NCBI RefSeq assembly: GCF_026652115.1
Contig: NZ_JAPPSQ010000011.1
Location: 102,358 to 166,357, forward strand
Source of the DNA: Algoriphagus sp. PAP.12
Lineage (GTDB): Bacteria > Bacteroidota > Bacteroidia > Cytophagales > Cyclobacteriaceae
DNA length: 64,000 nt
Direction: 5' to 3'
Part shown: one piece after another, positions 18,201 to 26,400 of the stretch
How the letters are laid out: the number at the start of each line of letters is the position of its first letter
How positions within the stretch are numbered: position 1 is the first letter of the stretch
The notes under the pieces: generated by a model
Databases searched by the model: none
What the model saw: the letters and a program-made list of their open reading frames with translations, nothing else
What the model was told of the DNA's origin: nothing
Translations under genes and position numbers: made by a program

Positions 18201-18447
18201 CACATTGGTGTTGTATGGATCCAACCTGGTGGAAAAGGGAGATCATATCCGCCTTCAGGATATCCGGCTTTCCTACAGGCTCAATCAAAGTGAGGTGACC
18301 TGGTGGCCATTTCAGCAAACGGAATTCTATAGCTATGCAGACAACCTGGGAATAATCTGGAAAGCATCCGAGGATCCATTGGATCCTGATTTCAGAACAG
18401 CCAGACCGTCCAGAAGCATTTCTTTCGGAATGAGAATAGGCTTCTGA
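15262..18447 (+). CDS. SusC/RagA-type TonB-linked outer-membrane transporter
   Basis: This is a 1061-residue protein. The ATG at 15262 is preferred because the signal peptide (MKKYLNKLVLSILVQ to LYAQ) follows directly; an in-frame ATG at 15229 lies inside the preceding gene. The order is CarboxypepD_reg-like domain (about 25-110), plug domain (about 120-240, with SIRGRSTIFAN, DNFPYDGPLENINP and NGVIVITTKKG), then a 22-strand barrel to the C-terminal FGMRIGF. SusC proteins import large ligands with a SusD lid. The segment STGYQELPRERASGSF marks the subgroup usually found with TlpA-like proteins. It is followed by susD after 51 bases. Confidence 0.95.
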   Translation: MKKYLNKLVLSILVQLFVGGLYAQEGKPVSGEVKSAADRQALPGANVLIKGTVQGTVTDAEGKFSLSVASDSITLVVSYLGFINQEKVVASGSASPLIFYLEPDQVILGEVEVLSTGYQELPRERASGSFVQLGQEMVDRRVSTNILDRLQDITPGLIFNRSVESQDPISIRGRSTIFANTMPLVIVDNFPYDGPLENINPNDVASFTILRDAAAASIWGARAGNGVIVITTKKGTAGQTPQVSFNSNVILSEKPDLFYAPRMENTDFVEVERMLFDRGYYLNSENSNSKTALSPVVETLIAERDGIITPEEAERRITGYKGHDVRNELQALYYRPRASQQYSLGVTGGGARNTYSISAGYDRTDESIVGNSRERVTLNAKNSWRFIKDKLQANLGMYFAGSGVSTGTALPSPYSYDYLQDAAGNPLPITRGYSRRYIEGELPLGLLDWNYIPLNEIGKMQNTTRASDLRVNVGLSYQILPDLKASLSHQYWQNNSTQQNYQLPDSYFVRDLVNQFSVLEEDGSITRNIPEGGIEDRVSNYGYSHNFRAQLNYQKSFGKNELNILGGFESKSLRREGSATRFYGYEEELGISRQVDYITRFRRFYNNSLANIPSVDGHNGTVDNFLSGYFNSSFTLDKKLVLNASIRKDASNLFGVRTNQKGVPLWSAGASWVISEEGFVSGWNLPFLRLRSTYGYNGNVDRSVSAFTTAQYIAGGPFSLIPSLPYAVITSPPNPDLRWEKIGILNFGLDVETTDGRIRSSLEYYVKKGEDLLGDFPVAASNGLRQFRGNFANTLTKGFDFEISTLNTQGAIRWDTRLFVSYVNEKVTEYEREFGVNSALLGGIGAIPLPGKPLFSILSIPFAGLDPTNGNPLGYMDGEPSDDYSAILGSLKTSDLRYHGPSRPTVFGSITNNVGWRGFSLSVNITYRLGYYYRRQTVNYGDLLTGRISHSDYAERWTEPGDELVTDVPSMPEINNGNRNTLVLYGSNLVEKGDHIRLQDIRLSYRLNQSEVTWWPFQQTEFYSYADNLGIIWKASEDPLDPDFRTARPSRSISFGMRIGF

Positions 18448-18498
18448 TTTTCCTTTCGATCCATGTTTTCAATCATTCCAAAACCAATCAATAGAAAG

Positions 18499-19857
18499 AT
18501 GAAAAAGATAATCAATACGATACTTATACTATTTCTGCTGACATCCTGCGAAGGATTTCTGGAGGAAAAGCCATCCGTGGATATTGTAGTGCCTGACACC
18601 TTGCAGGACCTGCAGGCATTGCTGGATAACAGCAGTATGAATTCCTCTTCAGGAATCAGTGTGATAGGAACCGATGATATTGTTACTACCCAAGAAGGCT
18701 TGCTAAGTCTGACAAACCAGATAACAGAAGGGAATTCCTATCTCTGGGAAGAGGAGATTTTCGATGGGGGAACTTCCAGTGACTGGAATACCGATTACAA
18801 CAATATCCTGACAGCAAACCTTGTGTTACAACTAGTGGAAGGTGTTGAAAGAACCAGTCAGAATGAAAATACGTGGAATGGGGTTAAGGGAGCAGCTCTT
18901 TTCTATAGGGCATTTAGTTATTATGACCTGTTGCGCTTGTTCGCAGCCCAATATGATCCCGCTTCTGCCTCTACTCAACTGGGAGTCCCGTTGCGGCTTA
19001 ACCCGGAAATCACCAATAAAGAACCCAGAGCAGATCTGGAAACCTGTTATCAGCAGATCCGGATGGACCTGTTGAGCTCTCTGGAATTGTTGCCGGATTT
19101 GCCGGTTGCCTATCCGACCAGAGCCAGTAAGTGGGCGGTTTATGGACTACTTGCAAGAATGTCTCTTCAAATGGGGAACTATCAAGAGGCATTGGAATTT
19201 GCGGCAGCCTGTCTGGATATCCAATCAGATCTGATCGATTACAATACCCTTGATCCCGGGGCTACCTATCCCTTCTCCCAATTTAACCAGGAAGTGATTT
19301 TCCACAGTTCTATGGTCACGTACTCTTATATCAGTCGGCCCTTGATTCATGTGAATCCTGAATTGGTGGATTTATATGATTCCACAGACTTAAGAAAAAA
19401 TCTCTATTTAAGACCTGCCAGTGAGGAGGGAAAAAATAATTTCAAAGGCCATTATACTGGGGGAAGGAGTGGCTTCAGTGGGATAGCCTTGGATGAAATC
19501 CTATTAATCAGGTCTGAGGCGCTGATCCGGACGGGCCGGGTGCAAGAGGGGATGGAGGAGTTAAATAGATTGCTGGTCAAGCGATATACGATTGGTGAGT
19601 TTGAACCACTGGCAGCAGATACCGAACTGGCAGCATTGAGGATCGTCCTGGAGGAAAGAAGAAAGAGCCTAGTCTTTAGAGGACATCGCTGGGATGACCT
19701 GAGGAGGTTAAACAGGGAAGAAGAGTTCCAGACCACCTTGGTACGGGAAATAGTGGGGGTTACTTATACCCTGTTACCCAACAGCAACCGGTATGTGTAC
19801 CCCATCGCACTGAATGAACTGGATTACAATGATATTCAGCAGAACGACAGGAAATAA
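18499..19857 (+). CDS. SusD/RagB-type outer-membrane lipoprotein
   Basis: This 452-residue protein starts at the ATG at 18499, giving a lipoprotein signal with lipobox LLTSC. SusD features are present: the N-terminal EGFLEEKPSVD, the TPR-like helices (AALFYRAFSYYDLLRLFA), and the C-terminal RagB/SusD region (ILLIRSEALIRTGRVQEGMEELNRL, FRGHRWDDLRRL, YPIALNELDYN). It forms the extracellular lid of the SusC transporter encoded upstream and would select the ligand, here unknown. A strong terminator follows 1 base after the stop. Confidence 0.94.
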   Translation: MKKIINTILILFLLTSCEGFLEEKPSVDIVVPDTLQDLQALLDNSSMNSSSGISVIGTDDIVTTQEGLLSLTNQITEGNSYLWEEEIFDGGTSSDWNTDYNNILTANLVLQLVEGVERTSQNENTWNGVKGAALFYRAFSYYDLLRLFAAQYDPASASTQLGVPLRLNPEITNKEPRADLETCYQQIRMDLLSSLELLPDLPVAYPTRASKWAVYGLLARMSLQMGNYQEALEFAAACLDIQSDLIDYNTLDPGATYPFSQFNQEVIFHSSMVTYSYISRPLIHVNPELVDLYDSTDLRKNLYLRPASEEGKNNFKGHYTGGRSGFSGIALDEILLIRSEALIRTGRVQEGMEELNRLLVKRYTIGEFEPLAADTELAALRIVLEERRKSLVFRGHRWDDLRRLNREEEFQTTLVREIVGVTYTLLPNSNRYVYPIALNELDYNDIQQNDRK

Positions 19858-19893
19858 AAAGAGGCCGTCTCTTGTTAGGGAGACGGCCTCTTT
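19858..19893. terminator. Bidirectional terminator between susD and the small cysteine protein gene
   Basis: AAAGAGGCCGTCTC and GAGACGGCCTCTTT form a perfect 14-bp stem around an 8-base loop, with A/T runs on both sides. It closes the rightward TlpA-SusC-SusD operon and the leftward gene ending at 19915. Confidence 0.92.
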
Positions 19894-19914
19894 ACCGTTT
19901 ACTCAATCCTATTC

Positions 19915-20187
19915 TCAGGGAGTCCAGCTGATTTTTCTGTCCTCATTCATAGCTCCTGGAACCGGATCATTGATATCATTGCTTTGGTAGAGACAATGTG
20001 TATCAGGGTTTTCAGGACAAGAATACTCGCCTGATGCCACTACATCAGTCACATCAACAAGATTGTTGTTGCTGTCCAGACCGAAGTAAGTCTGTCCCTG
20101 TGGAGTTGGCTGCGTAAAGGCAAATGCAGCAATAACAGCCATTGAAAATACCCCTCCCCGTAGGAGATTAAGTGTTGTAAGTTTCAT
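19915..20187 (-). CDS. Small exported two-cysteine protein, DUF6520-like
   Basis: This 90-residue protein has an N-terminal hydrophobic signal (residues about 10-25, ending AFAFTQ) and a short mature part of about 65 residues. The mature part contains just two cysteines (C56, C65) in GEYSCPENPDTHCLYQ. The layout matches the short DUF6520-type exported proteins found beside MauE and SusCD genes in Bacteroidota; I recognise this by pattern only. It is convergent with susD and lies between it and the MauE-like gene. The cysteines could form a disulfide made with help from MauE and the TlpA-like protein. Function unknown. Confidence 0.65.
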   Translation of the reverse strand: MKLTTLNLLRGGVFSMAVIAAFAFTQPTPQGQTYFGLDSNNNLVDVTDVVASGEYSCPENPDTHCLYQSNDINDPVPGAMNEDRKISWTP

Positions 20188-20449
20188 AATTTTAATAATT
20201 AAAGTTTACTAATAACTCCGGTCGCTTTTGAATCGCTTCCTAACCACGAATTTGGAAGTTTTCTTTCCGAGAGGGGCGGCCGGTGTTTTAAGCCCCCTGC
20301 TGTTGTCCGGCAACCACCTGGTGGCTTCACGGACCGTGTTCTGTTTTTTTTTCTATCGATTAAAAACCGCTCTCAGCGAATGTGCTGAGCAACTCTGGCC
20401 AGGTAATATTGTGATATGTTAGGTTGTCCTTTATTTGTTGTTTTTTGAG

Positions 20450-20914
20450 TCAATTTATTTTTTGGGTTTCAAACCATATTCCATACCCGGTTATTCCCAA
20501 AAACACGAGGTTGAAAAGGAAATGCTCTCCCCAATCCATGCTATTCAGGACTCCACCGCATGAACAGGGGATTCTCTCTGTAAGACCTAAACTGATCCAT
20601 CCGATATAGGCTGTAAATAGGAGCAAGAGCATCCCACTCAACAGGAATCCAAATTTTCTCCAAGCTGAAATAAGGAGCATACTTGCAATTCCGAGTTCAA
20701 GGGCAGGAAGTAAAAAGAGCAGAATATCAGCTATCCAAATAGGGAATGCCTGGTTATACATGGCTTTTTGGGTCCCTTGCCAATCGTATACTTTGCTAAT
20801 AGAAGTGTAGATGAAAAGAGCCACCAAAAGCAGGGCCGCCCCTTCCGCAATCACTGATTGAACAGATCTTATGTAGGTTCCTCTTTTCGTTTCTTTATTT
20901 TCCATCGATTTCAT
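20450..20914 (-). CDS. MauE/DoxX-family redox-associated membrane protein
   Basis: This is a 154-residue integral membrane protein with four predicted spans (about residues 20-40, 55-80, 85-105, 130-150). The conserved IPCSCGG motif lies between spans 3 and 4, as in MauE-type proteins that supply electrons for periplasmic disulfide formation. The frame stays open upstream to 21154, but those 80 residues have no membrane character or family likeness, so the ATG at 20914 is chosen (20905 is also possible). The genes nearby (TlpA-like, small cysteine protein) suggest a shared thiol-redox role. Confidence 0.8.
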   Translation of the reverse strand: MKSMENKETKRGTYIRSVQSVIAEGAALLLVALFIYTSISKVYDWQGTQKAMYNQAFPIWIADILLFLLPALELGIASMLLISAWRKFGFLLSGMLLLLFTAYIGWISLGLTERIPCSCGGVLNSMDWGEHFLFNLVFLGITGYGIWFETQKIN

Positions 20915-21189
20915 TTTTAGGTCAATGTTTAATAAGGTGCTCCGCCCGATTTCAGTAGTTCCTCCAGAGGTGGGGAGAAAAGTAAGTGTTGAGAAGCCCA
21001 GCTTCAAAAGGCTGAAATAGGCAGGAGCAATGAGGTAAGTAGAAAATTCACCGTTAACCCGAAATAGGTTTTCTGATTTGCTTCCTGGCGGAAATTCTTT
21101 CCTTTTAATTTTTCTTTCTTGTTTGAAATTAAAGACTTCTAACTCATGAATCACCTGTCAAATGTCTGAATATTAGTCGTTTACATATA

Positions 21190-21219
21190 TTTCCGGCATT
21201 TGTCGCATTCGGCCGGAAA
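21190..21219. repeat. 8-bp perfect hairpin TTTCCGGC/GCCGGAAA
   Basis: The arms 21190-21197 and 21212-21219 pair perfectly around a 14-base loop. It lies about 275 bases upstream of the MauE-like start codon on the - strand. It could be an operator or an RNA hairpin; there is no adjoining T-run. Confidence 0.4.
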
Positions 21220-21635
21220 GGTTGTTCATGGCATTTAGAATGTACTACCATACCAGCCTGAGGACTAGGAAGAATATCAGTAAGATTTCTTTTGGAAAGT
21301 AAAAGTTGGTATAATTAGCAGGGATTTCAGTATAACTTGCGGAGTAGAAAGGGATTTTGGCGGGGTTTTTCTCCTAAAAGTCATGTAAAAGCACTGAAAA
21401 CACGCAAAGGAAAATCTGATCAAATGTTTTCCGAAGCAAAGGGACTACAGTATTGTATGGCGGAAGGATAATTTTGAAAAAATAATGACACTTAATCGTC
21501 TAATTAGCTAAACTGAGGTCGATTTTTATGGAATAGAGAGTTTATTCTTAAAAGCCAACGAAGGTTTGCGCTCTTACAAAAAAATTCAATACGATTTACA
21601 AATGTGGTATAAACAACAGGGTTATAGGTGAAATT

Positions 21636-21727
21636 AACATTCTGTAAGGTCCTTAAGGATTTCTTTACTGCTTACAATAGGTATAAATAGATAAATCAAT
21701 TAAAGGTTTTGGTCCTTACAGAATGTT
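21636..21727. repeat. 92-bp element bounded by 17-bp imperfect inverted repeats
   Basis: The left arm AACATTCTGTAAGGTCC (21636-21652) is the reverse complement of the right arm GGTCCTTACAGAATGTT (21711-21727) except at one position. The inner 58 bases are AT-rich and non-coding. A second copy of TTTTGGTCCT follows the right arm at once. The size and ends are compatible with a MITE-like remnant or with a folded RNA. Confidence 0.55.
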
Positions 21728-21809
21728 TTGGTCCTAAATCGTGATGAGTTGTTCGAGGTAAACTTTTTATTCCTCGATATAATATAAAAACCGACTTCGG
21801 AGGATTTTC

Positions 21810-21872
21810 CCCACCACAACCCCGGCAGTGGTGGGCAAGATCGGATTGGCGTCAGACAATCCTACATCTTGC
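21810..21872. repeat. Two adjacent GC-rich hairpins
   Basis: The first hairpin is CCCACCAC (21810-21817) with GTGGTGGG (21828-21835). The second is GCAAGAT (21835-21841) with ATCTTGC (21866-21872), continuing inward as GGATTG (21843-21848) with CAATCC (21857-21862). They share one base and stand out from AT-rich surroundings. They may be the end of a lost mobile element or part of an RNA; no gene is attached. Confidence 0.55.
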
Positions 21873-22237
21873 TCATTGCTAAGATGCAATGCTAGAATCT
21901 ATCATAAAAATGATTCTTTCTCTGAATGTGAGTATTTCTGTTTGGAAAAGAAGTGATGTCCATCTAAAATAAGAAGTTGCACCTTAATTGACCATAAGGA
22001 CATTATCATTTAATATAAAGACGAATAACCGTTCGAAACAAAATTCAAGCTTATGGAGATGGACAAAAGAATAAAACATAGTTTCAAGTAGCCGTATGAT
22101 GTCTAGAAGCCAGTCGGATTGGTTATTTGATAATACACCGAATGGGTATCGTCTTTTTTTAGATAAAGGCCTATCGTAGCTCTTGATTAATAAATTTTTG
22201 TTTATTCCAATTGGCGATATTTAACTTATATTGAGAT

Positions 22238-22828
22238 ATGGAGGTAGCTAAAGGATACATTTCTAATGATTACAACAATCTGGACCTATCAAATCAAAAA
22301 TCCGCAGATTGGAAAGTAGCAATCAAAATTTTCCAAACCAGAATAGAACTTAGATACCTGGAACCTATCCGTTTACTAATAGCCCATGAAAAGGATCTTC
22401 CAGCAAGAGATCAGAATTACGGGTTCACAATCATGGCAATTATTTGCCTTTTGATTGAGACGTTGTACAGTTTTAGAAAGGGAATTACAGATAATTCAGG
22501 AAGGGGGAAAGCTAAGGCGGCATTTGTGTCATTTTTGACGGAGTCACAGTCCTTCAAGAAATTTTTTACAGAAGACACAGCTGCCATTTTCTGTGACCAT
22601 TTCAGAAATGGGATACTCCATCAGGCAGAAACTAAAAGTAAATCACGAATACGGGCAATTGGTCCGGCAGTTAGAATAATTGGGGATAGCATCGCAGTTA
22701 ATAGAACCATAATTTTCGAGTTATTGGAAAAGGAAATCCGTGATTTCATTAGCGAACTGGAAGATCCTGACAATGTGGAATTACATCAAAGTTTTAAGAA
22801 AAAGATGGACTTCATTTGCTCTCGATAA
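22238..22828 (+). CDS. HEPN-like protein, candidate RNase or toxin
   Basis: This 196-residue mainly helical cytoplasmic protein contains FRNGILHQAE at residues about 122-131, which fits the R-x4-H motif of HEPN-domain RNases (R123, H128). The hydrophobic helix FTIMAIICLLIETLYSF (about 67-83) could be the core helix of the same fold. HEPN proteins serve as RNA-cleaving effectors in many toxin-antitoxin and defence systems. No nucleotidyltransferase (MNT) antitoxin is adjacent. It lies about 640 bases upstream of the Wadjet operon with a pseudogene between. The family call rests on one motif and the context. Confidence 0.5.
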   Translation: MEVAKGYISNDYNNLDLSNQKSADWKVAIKIFQTRIELRYLEPIRLLIAHEKDLPARDQNYGFTIMAIICLLIETLYSFRKGITDNSGRGKAKAAFVSFLTESQSFKKFFTEDTAAIFCDHFRNGILHQAETKSKSRIRAIGPAVRIIGDSIAVNRTIIFELLEKEIRDFISELEDPDNVELHQSFKKKMDFICSR

Positions 22829-23131
22829 AATGATCCGAATCTTCATAGGGAATGATTCTATAATTCTAGGGTTGATTAGCAGTTTTCAATTGATGAAATA
22901 AAAAATTAAATAGTGTCGCAAAGACTAGACGGACTCTTCAAGCCCATAGCACAGTTAAAAGCAAGGGGATGAGCAAGGTTTAATTTTAATGGTTTATTCT
23001 CTTTCTTTTCACCCAAGCCTGCCTAATGGATTAACTTTCTATTTTCCTTTAAAATGTATTATCCTAGAGAAGACGTGACCTTAAGGTAAGAATTGCCTAT
23101 TTTGTAAGTTTTAATACCTAGATTGTTTAAA
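22829..23131. other. Non-coding spacer upstream of the AlbA_2 remnant
   Basis: About 300 AT-rich bases with stops in all frames. No RNA gene or strong repeat is seen. It presumably contains the old promoter of the broken AlbA_2 gene. Confidence 0.35.
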
Positions 23132-23336
23132 ATGCCTGAACAACAAATATCGAATACAGACCAGTTTGAAAAAGGAATACTTAAAATGGATTTGCTGCTT
23201 TGCAAATGCATTGGGCGGTAAAATTAATATAGGCTTTACCAATGTGGGTGTAATTGGTTTCGTTAGTATTATCAGCAGCTTCAAAAATTGTTTGAATGTC
23301 TATGTGAACGAGCGTTCCATTCAAAAGATTTTTTAA
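23132..23336 (+). pseudogene. Frameshifted remnant of an AlbA_2 (Schlafen-type) domain protein
   Basis: An ATG at 23132 begins MPEQQ, the usual start of Bacteroidota AlbA_2-domain putative DNA-binding/ATP-binding regulators. That frame soon stops. In the next frame the same DNA encodes EYLKWICCFANALGGKINIG followed by FTNVGVIGF, the core of the AlbA_2 domain (FANA.GG...IG...G.V.G), which then runs into a stop at 23336. A full protein would have several hundred more residues. The gene is therefore broken by at least one frameshift and cut short. It lies between the HEPN-like gene and the Wadjet operon. Confidence 0.75.
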
Positions 23337-23397
23337 AAAGAGCAAAAAAATAAGAAGAGTTTCAAAGCAAAATGATTAAGCTTTTTAGACTTTTCCC

Positions 23398-23466
23398 AAT
23401 CTGGAATACAACCAGGAGGAGGCTTTTGAGTGGCTAGAGGAATCATTAACAATGAAAATGGTTTAG
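23398..23466 (+). pseudogene. 3' fragment of a second broken gene just before the Wadjet operon
   Basis: One frame reads NLEYNQEEAFEWLEESLTMK and ends with a stop at 23464-23466, three bases before the start of the 1353-residue gene. The EEAFEWL ending is like the C-terminus of small STAS/SpoIIAA-like Bacteroidota proteins. There is no start codon or upstream frame to complete it. It may be the end of a deleted gene whose promoter once drove, or still drives, the operon. Confidence 0.4.
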
Positions 23467-23469
23467 AGT

Positions 23470-26400
23470 ATGATTTATGATCAGCAGGAAAAGTTCAAAG
23501 AATTAATAAGCTTTATATCAACCCATACTATTGATAGAAGCATCAGTCGTGCTGATCAGAATGCCGTAGAAGAAAATCTCAAATGGAATACTTCATTGTT
23601 CTTTGCAAAAGTTATTCATCTGGCAAAGCCCAGGAAACAGGAGCTTACACTGGAAGAATTTAACCAGTTCAAAAAAGATTACGAAGGCCGAAGTAGCGTA
23701 AAAATCGATTCTGACAACCTGTTTCGAAAATATTGGTTGAGAAATGTACTAGGAAAAATAAAAATCGCAGGAACTGTATGGTCCGCTTGCTACCAGTTTA
23801 GTAGAATATCAGGTTTCAAGAATGAATTAATATTCCTGTTTGATCAATATGCTGAAGGGAGAGAAGGCAAGGAGAAAATACCCAGGAAAGATTTTGATCA
23901 AATCAGACACAAATATGAGAAGGACAATGATTTGACTTTAAGTGATGAAGGTTTGTTTAAATCAAACTGGCTTTCTGAATCTGGTGATGTCATTGAAATT
24001 TCCAACATCAATTTTTACTTCAAGCCCTATATTGATCACTGGGAAGATTTTGAATTTCTTGCTGCTTATAAAGAGCAAATATCAAATGATGCAGAAAAAG
24101 GGCTCAAGATTGTTAAAAGTGATTTAGTACAACTAAATGAATCATTCAAACAATTCTATACCCGAACACCTTCTATTGATGATCTGATTAAGCAAAAGAT
24201 TCTTCGTCAAAATGAAGGAGTTTATTACCTAAATTTCTTCAATACTGAAATTAGCTATTGGTCAACACTAAGTGATTATATCACTGCTTTTTACTGGCAA
24301 CTACTAATCGAGGATAATCGCTTTTCAGACGACAAAGTCAGAGTAAAGAGGCTTCTTCAACAAACACTATATTGGGGTTGGCCTTCTCATTTTTTATTCC
24401 ATTCTCTTGATGAATCAAAAAAGCGGTTTTTAGATGCGGCTAGTGACTTGGTTAACGATGAAACCGATTTGGATGGTTTAGAATCAGAGTTCAAAAAGGT
24501 TTGCATTGATGGAAATATTGGTTCACGTGAAGTTCAATCACTTTTCCATAGCCGTGAAGAGTTTGACGATTTTTCATTGAATAACTCAGATCACTTTGAA
24601 CTACTGGAAAGTCTAGATAATTGGGAGAAAAAAGCTCATACTACTTACTTGCATGGACAGAGTTCACGAGATGAACTTTCCTTTCTCATGAAGATAATAA
24701 TTCTTCATGACTATGAGTTTGAAAGAGAAGAGGCTGAGGATCTGGACAATCCTATAATTCATAATTACAAGAGAATCTTCACACTTCTCGAAAAATCATT
24801 GACCAAGCCAACCCTACTTTGGGATATTAAATGCTTTGTCATTATGTGTCGAAGGGAATTCATTCCTTACCTTATAAAAGACTCCAAATACACCTCCTTG
24901 GCGTTTCAATTGATTGATCGAATTGGTGAATATCTATTACATGAAGATAGGGAAACGATCCACAAAAATCTCTGGGTAAAATCAATAGAACAAGCTCTTT
25001 TTTCCATTCGCTCAACTAATCAAGATACGATAACCTCTAAATTGATTTTTCAGATTTATAGACAACTTAATTCCAATAAATATGATTTACCATACAACCG
25101 GCAGCCTCATGCCGAAAAATTAAGCCGAAACCAGAAAAAGGAAAAAGAAGCGGCTGTTCTCTCTTTGATTGAAGATAGTTCCCTACAAAATCATAAAATA
25201 AATGGAGGTAATAGCCAATTTTTACTCCCCAAGCTATTTAATGAGTTGGTAAAGCTTCTTATCAATATGCCATCCAAACCATTGTATAATAATGGGACGG
25301 TGAGTTTTCCCATGCTTCAGTGGGATGGGCTTGTCTGGCTAATGAAATGCTCAACTTACTGGAAATATAGGGGTCAATTTGAGATAATGCCTTCGGATAT
25401 CAATACACTTACTAATTCCTTCTTCAAACTATATATTGATCGTGTTGAAGTTTCAGAAGTAAAAAAATATAATTTCTTCGAGAAAAAGGAGGAAAAGGGG
25501 CTACCGCTTTGGAGTGAGAAAATTGAAAGATTAGAAAATATCGAATGGGTCTACCCAATTTATTTCATCTATAAACAACAGAGATTAAATAGTTTCCTAG
25601 AACCTCGCTTTTATTTTGATTCCACTTCGGAGTTCTATCACAAGGAAAATCATTTTACTGCAGACAAACTAAGAACCCATATTGGAGTATTGCTTCAGGT
25701 TCTTCGTCAATTAGTATTGCCATCTATTCCTTACGGTTTTGAGAAAGATGAAATTGAAGAAATTAAATCGAGGATTGAACAACAGATTATTGACTACCTA
25801 AAAAGGCACATCAAGGATGTACCGGAAGAAGGACGTGTTGATCTGTTTGACTATAATAAGGAGTGGGCATTTAAAAACTCTGAAAAAGAAGCATTACTTC
25901 CGCAAGTTGCCAGAGCTCTAAACTGGTTCGCGAAAAAAGAACAGATTATTGAGGCCATTACTGAGACGCAGGATATAGCCAAAATATTGACTATTGCCGA
26001 ATGGGTAACATCGGAAGGAGTTAAACAAAAGCTTTTAGAGAAGATACAACAATCAGATATTAAGACTTTTTTAGAGAAGAAACGATGGACACCAGAGGTT
26101 CAACAAGTATTGCTTGATATCAGGCAACATCCAAAATTGGAGAAAGAGATTAATCAAGTGGTTGAGTTTTGGGAAAAAGAGGTTTCGAAAAGGAATAGGG
26201 AATACGAAGTTCAGCTCTATCAGACTAAGATGTTGTTGGCTTACTTTCATGATGATGAACAAGAATTAGATAATGTTGAAGAACCCGGTAAACCTGCGGT
26301 TCATTCGGTAAGAGAACTTTCTTATCGTGACCTTAAGCAATTTTACAGGGCACTAATCAGATTGGAAAAGAATCCGGAATCTTCACATACCATATTCAGT

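Larger units (their letters stand above)
20915..22237. other. Long gene-poor region with several strong hairpins
   Basis: About 1.3 kb has no supported protein gene. It holds a TTTCCGGC/GCCGGAAA hairpin (21190-21219), a 17-bp imperfect inverted repeat (21636-21727) and two adjacent hairpins (21810-21872), listed separately. The base composition is AT-rich. No transposase, integrase or RNA family was recognised. It probably collects remnants of past insertions between the SusCD locus and the defence region. Confidence 0.5.

Noticed and set aside
20915..21154. 80-residue N-terminal extension of the MauE-like protein
   Set aside because: It lacks membrane character and family likeness; the later ATG gives a normal MauE length.
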